This document shows, piece after piece, positions 57,028 through 64,000 of a stretch of 64,000 nt of DNA; the stretch's first letter is position 1; each line of letters opens with the position of its first letter. The notes under the pieces were generated by a model that saw only the letters and a list, made by a program, of their open reading frames with translations, ran no database searches and was not told where the DNA came from. The stretch spans positions 1,178,001 to 1,242,000 of the forward strand of contig CAUEEP010000939.1 of assembly GCA_958450365.1 (NCBI GenBank), given 5' to 3'. A program made the position numbers and the translations under genes. The DNA is from Mesorhabditis belari. Lineage: Eukaryota; Nematoda; Chromadorea; Rhabditida; Rhabditidae.

Positions 57028-57520
57028 GCAGAAAATGATCCCGAATCTAGCCCGAATCAAGTCCGAATCGTGCCTCAATCGAGCCTGAATCAAGCCAGAA
57101 TCAAGCCAGAATCAAGCCCGAATCGTGTCCCAATGGAGCCCTGAATCGTGTCCCAATGGAGCCCGAATCGTGTCCCAATCAGGCTAGAATCAAGCCCGAT
57201 TCAAGCCCGAATCGATCCCGAATCAAACCCGATTCGAACCCGAATCGAACCCCAATCGTGTCCCAATGGAGCCCGAATCGAACCCCAATCGTGTCCCAAT
57301 GGAGCCCGAATCGAACCCCAATCGTGTCCCAATGGAGCCTGAATCGTGTCCCAATCGTGTCCCAATGGAGCCCGAATCGAGCCAGAATCAAGCCAGAATC
57401 AAGCCCGAATCGTGTCCCAATCGAGCCCGAATCGTGTCCCAATCAAGCCCGATTCAAGCCCGAATCGATCCCGAATCAAGCCAGAATCAAGCCAGAATCA
57501 AGCCAGAATAGATCCCAAAT
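57028..57520. repeat. 11-bp minisatellite with 33-bp higher order
   Basis: Units such as GCCCGAATCGA, ACCCCAATCGT and GTCCCAATGGA in changing order. A 33-bp trio is repeated three times at about 57255-57350. The translated frames (repeating PESNPNRVPME) are artefacts of an array that contains no stop. Confidence 0.92.
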
Positions 57521-58177
57521 CAAATGCGCTAGAAAAGGTGTGTTTACAAGTTAATTTTAAGCACAAAGTACACCATAAAGATAAGGATTTCCATCAAGAA
57601 TTCAAAATACTGCTCAGCTTGTCGAAAACATTTAAAATAGCTAAATAGCTGATTTTAAATAGCTAAGATTAGAGTTAGTGAAGTAAAGAGAGCTATTTTG
57701 AAGTAAAGAGAGGCTTTTTTCAAGTGAAAAGGATTGAGAAAAGTTGAAAAGGGTTGGAAAAAAGAGGAAAAGAAAAAGAGTGAAGAAAGATCTCCGATTT
57801 TGATGCATAATAATGTGAGAGCTCTTCCAATCATTTCCCTCAAACTAAAGCTTTTTTAGAGTTTGAAAAAGTAAATTTAAAAGGTTTATCGATAAATATA
57901 ATAAATGTAACCTAAATAAATGTAGTTTTCAACTGTCTTACTAGTTATTTTTGAGCTAGTTAGCTTTTAAAGCTTGACTCAAAATCGAATCTTTCACGTA
58001 CAAAAAGGAAAATGAGAAGAAGAGCTGTGCGTTTCGTTGAAAAACCAATAAACCTATTGATTTTTGGCTTATTTATCTAATAATGTGGAAGATGAGAAAA
58101 GAAAAAGAAAAAGAATCTTGAATTAAATCTAGGAGGACTAGATTAGGATAGATTAATGGAAGGAAGTTGATGGAAGG

Positions 58178-58325
58178 TTCAAAGCAAGCTTCAAAGCAAG
58201 CTTCAAAGCAAGGTTCAAAGCAAGTTTCAAAGCAAGTTTCAAAGCAAGTTTCAAAGCAAGGTTCACAGCAAGTTTCAAAGCAAGGTTCAAAGCAAGTTTC
58301 AAAGCTAGTTTCAAAGCAATTTTCA
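58178..58325. repeat. 12-bp tandem repeat TTCAAAGCAAGN
   Basis: About twelve copies, with G/T alternation at one position. Between 57521 and 58178 I see nothing but AT-rich sequence. Confidence 0.92.
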
Positions 58326-58858
58326 AAACTTTAACTTTAAAAAGCCAGCAAATTTCGGAATCTTTTAGTTTAGATGACATTGAAAAAAGAAGAAGGAAGT
58401 AGGAAAGCCAAGGAGGGGCATTTGTGAGCCAAAAAAAAAGAAGAGAGAGGGATCGAAGATAGGGAATGGCAGGGGAAAGCCCTAGGGTAGACCCTAAAGG
58501 AAAGATGTGGGCTAGTCTGAAGCGATATTAGGTCGATGAATAAAGCTTTTCGTTCTTTTTCATGAAAAATAATAAATTCACGAATGAACCTATGGTTTAG
58601 ACCTCCATGGCAAACCAACCAAGGTCAACCAAAGGTCTAAACCATCCTCCATGGCTTATCTTACAAGGTACAAGGTCGCAAAGCATTTCCTCGACTTAGC
58701 TAACTAGTTGAGCTACCCAAATGCTATGCGACTTATACCATTCGATGCAGAATTTGATGCTGATTCTGAATATATAGTCCGGTTTTGCCAAATGACAATC
58801 TGTCAGGAGTTATAAGCGTCTAAAGTTTTGTTAGAACAATTGGTACTAGGGAAGACCA

Positions 58859-58952
58859 AAAACTTGTGCGCCGCAAGGACTCGAACTCACGACCTTTCGC
58901 GCTGCGAACTCGACCGGCCAACTGTGCTAACCACTACACCACAACGCACCTA
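58859..58952 (-). repeat. tRNA-derived sequence with 7-bp acceptor pairing
   Basis: The minus strand reads GTGCGTTGTGGTGTAGTGGT, with a closing GGCGCAC that pairs over seven bases (two G-T). The A box (TGGTGTAGTGGTTAGCAC) and B box (GAGTTCGAGTCC) are good. The middle is too long for a standard anticodon and variable arm and the T stem is displaced. Could be an intron-containing or decayed tRNA. Confidence 0.45.
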
Positions 58953-59067
58953 AGCTCCCCTACTCCAGAGCGAGTTAACAGGACTCTAGATGAAAATGTG
59001 ATCATTTGGGGCTTAGCGGTCTCTCTTTAGCCTCTTAGCGGCTTCCTTGCGGGCATGATTGGGTGCA

Positions 59068-59140
59068 GGCGTGGCCGAGTGGTAGAGGGTTCGTTTGCAG
59101 AGCGAGACCTCGCAAGTTCGATCCTCGCTTTGGGTTTTCC
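59068..59140 (+). repeat. tRNA-like repeat, copy 1 of a pair
   Basis: GCAGGCGTGGCCGAGTGGTA (A box) and GCAAGTTCGATCCTCGC (B box). The same leader (AGATTGGGTGCAGGCGTGGC) recurs at 59260. Not a clean cloverleaf. Confidence 0.5.
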
Positions 59141-59271
59141 GTTTACTCTTCGGTTTTTTAGTTTGGTCGATCTTATAGAACAAGATCTCAGGGATCTCAA
59201 TCAAGTCAACAGATCATTAGAAAGGCGTTTTGAAATGAGTCTGGGATCAAATCTCTTGCGGGCAAGATTGG

Positions 59272-59345
59272 GTGCAGGCGTGGCCGAGTGGTAGAGTGTT
59301 CGTTTACAGCTCGAGACCTCACAAGTTCGAGCCCCACTAGGAATT
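59272..59345 (+). repeat. tRNA-like repeat, copy 2 of a pair
   Basis: Second copy of the unit at 59068, 204 bases away in the same orientation, with changes in the central loop and B-box stem (ACAAGTTCGAGCCCCAC). Confidence 0.5.
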
Positions 59346-59439
59346 TTTCTTTTGCTTTCTTTTGCTTTCTTTCAAGAAAGGTGACTAGTGTTCTTTTTGC
59401 GCGTTCTTGTTGAAAAAAAACAAAACAAAAACCAATCTA

Positions 59440-59592
59440 ATAGCTCAGCTAAAGCTCAGCTAAAGCTCAGCTAAAGCCCAGCTAAAGCCCAGCTAAAGCT
59501 CAGCTAAAGCTCAGCTAAAGCCCAGCTAAAGCTCAGCTAAAGCCCAGCTAAAGCCCAGCTAAAGCCCAGCTAAGGCCCAGCTAAAGCTCAGC
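59440..59592. repeat. 11-bp tandem repeat GCTAAAGCYCA
   Basis: About fourteen copies of an 11-mer, with C/T variants mixed along the array. Confidence 0.93.
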
Positions 59593-60677
59593 GCTGAACT
59601 GCTTAAAAGATCTTCATTTTTCTACTAAATGTGACAGTTTGAGCACTTTTCTAGTTTCTACTTTTCGTTTTTCAAATACCCCTTTTCTCTAGCTAGTTTT
59701 TGACAAAAATTATCATAATTTGGTAAAATGATTCTTTAAAAGCTATCAACTTATCACTTTTTAAAAGCCATAAACAAAGCCAAAGTTTTAATAAGCTCAA
59801 GGTCTGAAAGATAGCCATCAGGAGCTAAAGAAAAGAAAAGAACTCTAGAATATGTTTAATACTTGAAATCTAAAGCCATTTAAAGCCATCTAAAGCCATT
59901 TAATTCAAAAGAAGAGCTAAAGCCATTGGTTTTGGCTTGGCTAGGCTTGGCTAGGCTTAGCTAGGCTTAGCTAGGCTTAGCTTTTTTTCCAACTTTTCTT
60001 TGTGGACTGAAGGGATGGGTATTGAAAGCTGAAAAAACAAGAGAGTAGACAAATGGGGATCCTGGAAGGGAAAGCCCTTTCCCGGATATTCAATGAAGGC
60101 ACCAAAAAAAGAAAAAGAAGAAAAGAAGCCAAAGAAAATGTGTGTGTGTGTGTGTGTCTGGAAATCCCATCCGCTCCTCCTTTTCAGTCCCATTTTTAGT
60201 CCTATTGCTTGCCTGGGGCTTTTCAAGACAAGAAATTCTATAGAATTTCGATAAAATTCTATAGAATATGATCAACACTTGAAATCTAAAGAATCTAAAG
60301 CCATTCTAAAGAATCTAAAGCTATCCTAAAACCATTCTAAAGCCATTCTAAAGAAATCTAAAGCAACTAAACCTAAATTCTGGAGTTTTTGTAGTTTTTA
60401 AATAGTTTTGGATCTAAATGAGTAAGTAGAATTGGTTAAAATGGATAAAATGATCATATAAATAGAAAGAAAGCCCAATTTCAAAAGCTTGGCCTTGTTT
60501 TTGGCCTATTTTGACCGATTTTGATCGATTTTGATAGATTTTGATTATATAAATAGAAAGAAAGCCCAATTTCAAAAGCTTGGCCTTGTTTTTGGCCTAT
60601 TTTGACCGATTTTGTTCGATTTTAGCCAATTTTAACCGTTTTTCGCCGTTTAGGAATGCTGCTGAAAAAAGCCGGGT

Positions 60678-61029
60678 ATTTTGAATGGGGCGTCATCCTT
60701 TGAAGGCCTATAACTTTGTCCAGAGAGAATATTTTTGCTAACTTTTTATATCATTGTGCAGAGAACATTTCAAGCTTTCGAATGATACCAAATAAAACTT
60801 GATTGAATAATCGATTCCAAGAAAATCTGGCGACACAACACCAGAGTTGGATAGGCCCCATTTACTTAGAGTTGGCTCTGACTTTCTTGGACTCGATTAT
60901 TCAATCAAGCTTTATTTGGTATCATTCGAAAGCCTGAAATGTCCTCTGTATAATGATATAAAAAGTTAGCAAAAATATTCTCTCTGGACAAAATTATAGG
61001 CCTACAAAGGATGACACCCCATTCAAAAT
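60678..61029. repeat. Palindromic MITE
   Basis: Arms ATTTTGAATGGGGCGTCATC and its near-inverse at 61010-61029; inner arms GCTTTCGAATGATACCAAAT and inverse. Followed at 61088-61172 by a mariner-type half-element ending GACTTTCTGGACAGTCTAAT. Confidence 0.85.
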
Positions 61030-61639
61030 GGTCGTTCAAAGACCCGGATTCTTTCAAAAGACTCGGAAACTACGCAAGAGCCGAGAAAACCATAGATTAA
61101 TTGATGAATTTGTTATTTTTTAATAAAAGTATGAAAAGAAACGATGAAAAGACTTTCTGGACAGTCTAATAAATGAATAGTTCTCAAATTGTTATTAATC
61201 AATGTCCAAAATGGTTGTACAAAATGGCTGTACGTCGAAAAAAAGCTCAAAATACATGGCAAAACTATATGTGATATTGAATTTCTGAGAGGGGAGAACA
61301 CTTGTGTGGTTTTAGGGCAAAAGATTGGCTCAGGTGGGGGGATAAAGCAAGAGGGAGGGAGAGGCCAGGTAGAGATTGCCACTCTGTGTGTCTACCACAT
61401 GTGCAGAGAATGGCAGAACGTTTCCCTCTAAATCTTTTCCCCGATCTCCCCATCAATCTCTCTAAACCTCTCCACTTTTCAAACACTTTTTTATTTTCAG
61501 TCATTTTACAGCCTTTTTCCATTGAACGCTGAAAAATCTCATTTTTTCTCTCTTTTTTTTTGAAATTGAAATTTTTTTCATTAAGAAAAGATAATTGGGA
61601 AAAATATTTGAGAAATGTGAAAAGCTATGGACGAATTGG

Positions 61640-62415
61640 AAAGACAGCACTGTCCTCCCAGCATTCTGGGCACTTTGGGACGTAGTGAGAGGCGGGAGCA
61701 CTAGGAAGCATCAAAGAAGTCACAAAGATACACAAGAATCACCAGAGGACTCGGGCACACCTCTTCGACAGCACCGTCCACCCGGCACTCTGCTACGGGA
61801 CAGAGACCTGGGCCATGACACTAACCACCGAACGAGAGAACGATAACGACTCTGAGAACGACAGACTGAGCCCTCGAAAGAAACCTCCTAAGGCACAATA
61901 GGAAGTCGCAGCTCGACCAAGACCCAAGAAGTACGGACATGCTCTCGGGACTCAGAGCCAGCTCTCGGGACTCAGAGCCAGCTCTCGGGACTCAGAGCCA
62001 GCTCTCGGGACTCAGAGCCAGCTCTCGGGACTCAGAGCCAGCTCTCGGGACTCAGAGCCAGCTCTCGGGACTCAGAGCCAGCTCTCGGGGCTCAGAGCCA
62101 GCCCGGGGCTCAGAGCCAGCTCGGGACCAGAGCCAGCTCTCGGGACCAAGCCAGCCTCGGGACCAGAGCCAGCTCCGGGACTCAGAGCCAGCTCTCGGGG
62201 CTCAGAGCAGCTCTCGGGACCAGAGCCAGCTCTCGGGACTCAGAGCCAGCTCTCGGGACCAGGCCAGCTCTCGGGACTCAGAGCCAGCTCTCGGGACTCA
62301 GAGCCAGCTCTCGGGACTCAGAGCCAGCTCTCGGGACTCATAGAACCAGTGGAAGTGATCGAATAAGACCTAGATGGGCTGGTCACGTAGCCAGAAGGAC
62401 AGACGACAGATGGAC
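61640..62415 (+). pseudogene. Non-LTR retrotransposon (reverse-transcriptase C-terminal) remnant
   Basis: The plus strand encodes HLFDSTVHPALCYGTETWAM (61758-61817), a signature of the region downstream of the reverse transcriptase domain in RTE/CR1-like non-LTR elements. After the minisatellite, at 62366-62416 in another frame, comes RPRWAGHVARRTDDRWT, the usual RWAGHVAR motif that follows in such elements. The remnant is split by the 20-bp array at 61938-62340 and lacks the catalytic YADD region. Confidence 0.75.
61938..62340. repeat. 20-bp minisatellite GCTCTCGGGACTCAGAGCCA
   Basis: About twenty copies with internal deletions, lying exactly between two conserved blocks of the non-LTR remnant. 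The unit has a short inverted repeat (GGCTCTGAG and CTCAGAGCC). Open frames here are repeat translations. Confidence 0.95.
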
Positions 62416-64000
62416 GTTTAGAAACATTTAGAAATGTTATTTACTTGCTCCCGAGATGCTCCCGGTTCCTATCAATTGAAGTTCTACAGATGGACTCAGA
62501 GAATGGTGAGTACCAGGGAATGATGAGTACCAGGGAATGGTAATCTTATTCAAATTATTTTGTCTTTTTTCAGCAAATAGCCAATGCAAATAGCCAGAAT
62601 CTCTAAATCAAACTAAAATTTCAGTAGAATCGCTTTGAAAGAATTTTATTCATCAAAAAAGCAATAGAAATCAATAAAAATAAGTATAGAAAGGATAGCA
62701 AGAAAACAAGCCTATATTCTAATTCTATTTCTAATAATGGTGTGAAAATAGGAGCTGGATCTAAGACTGGGATAGATGGGTGTCCAAATGGATGATCGAT
62801 GGGGTATCCGGTTGCTCTACCCATTCCCCCCTTCCAATCAATCCTCTTCTTTGACCTCTCTTCAAATATTTGCCACAACTTGTCTCTTTTTCTCATTCCC
62901 TTTCACTACATCGTTTATTCACCTAATTGAATGTTTGCTTGAGCTTTGTGAGCTCTTTTTTTGCTGAACAAAGCCTTGACATTGTTTGAGTTTCATCTCA
63001 CTGCTGCATTGGGATTTTGAAAGTGAAATTTGAAGGCCTGGTTGGGTTGACTGTGAGAATTGGGCCTGTATCAAATTCTAGCAGACAGATTATCGACAGA
63101 TGCTCTAAATATTAAATTCGAAACTTTGACGGTGGTTCTGCGGTGATTTGGGGCGCCTTTTGTGCTGATTTTTCTCCAAGACTTCAGAGAAACCGTTTCG
63201 GTCGCTCTGAAGATGGTTTCGAATCGTTTTGACTATTTAGATCTCAGGTCTGAATCTGGCTCTTGAACCCAACCCGGTCAGACTTGATCCAACTCTGGTC
63301 AGACCAACTCTGGACTCCACAACAACCCTGCACTTCCAGAAAAAGGCCTGGACTTGGCTCAAAGACAGACTATGAGATTTTTAATGGAATAGGATAGAGC
63401 TGGATTGTTAATCACAGAGATTTAATGTCACACTAATAGTATACGAGGAGCTGCAAGGAGCGCAATATAGTATTGCGTTTCATGCATCTTTTTGGCTGCA
63501 AATGAATGAAATTTTAAATTTTTACACAAATTTTGACACAAATCTAGTAAAAAGAAATGCCAATAGATTTTGAAAAGCTGTCAACTCTTTGTCAACTAAA
63601 CAAAAAAACTGTCAACTCTTTTGGTTTTTGAGAAAATCATCGTTTTGTAGAGCTATATAAAAAATTCATTCCATAATTCACAAAAACATTTTGAAAATTT
63701 CAAGTTAGTCAAAGATTTTCAAGAGAAAAGATTGAGAGAGAAGATTGTGGACCAAAAATAGGCAGGGTCCATAGATTCTGAGGCCATAGAGTCCATAGAA
63801 TTGAGGGAAGACATGGACTGCGGAGGTCGGGTTGGACTGGGGGGAGTGGAGGGGACTGGGGGGACTGGAGGGGACTGGAGGGGACTGGCTGGGGGCATTG
63901 TTCATTCTCCTCCCTTCCATCCATTTCCAGCCGAGTCCTTCTTTTCTTTTCCCTTCACCGCGAGAATCGGAAGCATTCGGGCGTGTATAGTTTGGAAGTG
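62416..64000. other. Right end of the window, no supported gene
   Basis: AT-rich sequence, then at 63830-63890 a GGGACTGGAGG purine array. Open frames at 63705-63924 are Pro/Ser-rich translations of that array. A gene may begin beyond 64000. Confidence 0.4.

Noticed and set aside
57148..57648. Open frames with Pro/Asn/Glu repeats (PESNPNRVP)
   Set aside because: Product of an 11/33-bp minisatellite with no splice or start context.
61939..62343. 134-residue Ser/Arg repeat protein
   Set aside because: 20-bp minisatellite translation inside a retrotransposon remnant.
63705..63924. Pro/Ser-rich frames at the right edge
   Set aside because: Low-complexity GGGACTGGAGG array read in reverse.

Overview
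This is eukaryotic DNA, most likely from a free-living rhabditid (clade V) nematode. The genes have many small exons with GT-AG introns ending in ttttcag or ttttag. The gaps are AT-rich and full of Tc1/mariner-type inverted-repeat elements, and the best protein matches are animal genes with known worm orthologues (beta-glucuronidase, ESRP/SYM-2, NDX-1/NUDT18). No bacterial operon, CRISPR array or rRNA was seen. All exon models were built by hand from reading frame, splice sites and phase, because most exons are much shorter than the long open frames.

Layout. 1-2417 (+): last four exons of a GUSB-type beta-glucuronidase. 2418-5518: minisatellites, a palindromic element and a purine-rich tract. 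5519-25364 (+): an ESRP/Fusilli-family RNA-binding protein (17 exons, about 628 aa, three RRMs), with introns full of tRNA-derived repeats, palindromes and one structured RNA candidate; a second promoter with its own first exon is likely near 20.6 kb. 25.4-42.1 kb: a segmental duplication (27431-33897 and 34671-42026) whose copies each carry a minus-strand five-exon four-pass membrane protein gene (LAPTM-like), a nested piggyBac relic, a dead Tc1-like transposase and several palindromic elements. 42856-45874 (+): a gene I cannot name, built from exons that mostly carry a DLxxLPDPF-type motif. 46716-56215 (-): a 12-exon Nudix hydrolase of the NUDT18/NDX-1 type (364 aa), with minisatellites and nested palindromes in its introns, converging on the preceding gene. 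56.2-64 kb: no gene; tandem repeats, tRNA-like repeats and a non-LTR retrotransposon remnant interrupted by a 20-bp minisatellite.

The genes look like unrelated housekeeping or developmental genes rather than one pathway. The duplication is the most informative part: comparing its copies gives an empty site for one element, a copy-specific insertion in the other, and sister genes at different stages of decay. The most novel-looking coding material is the LPDPF-repeat gene. No immune, biosynthetic or selfish gene system could be shown.
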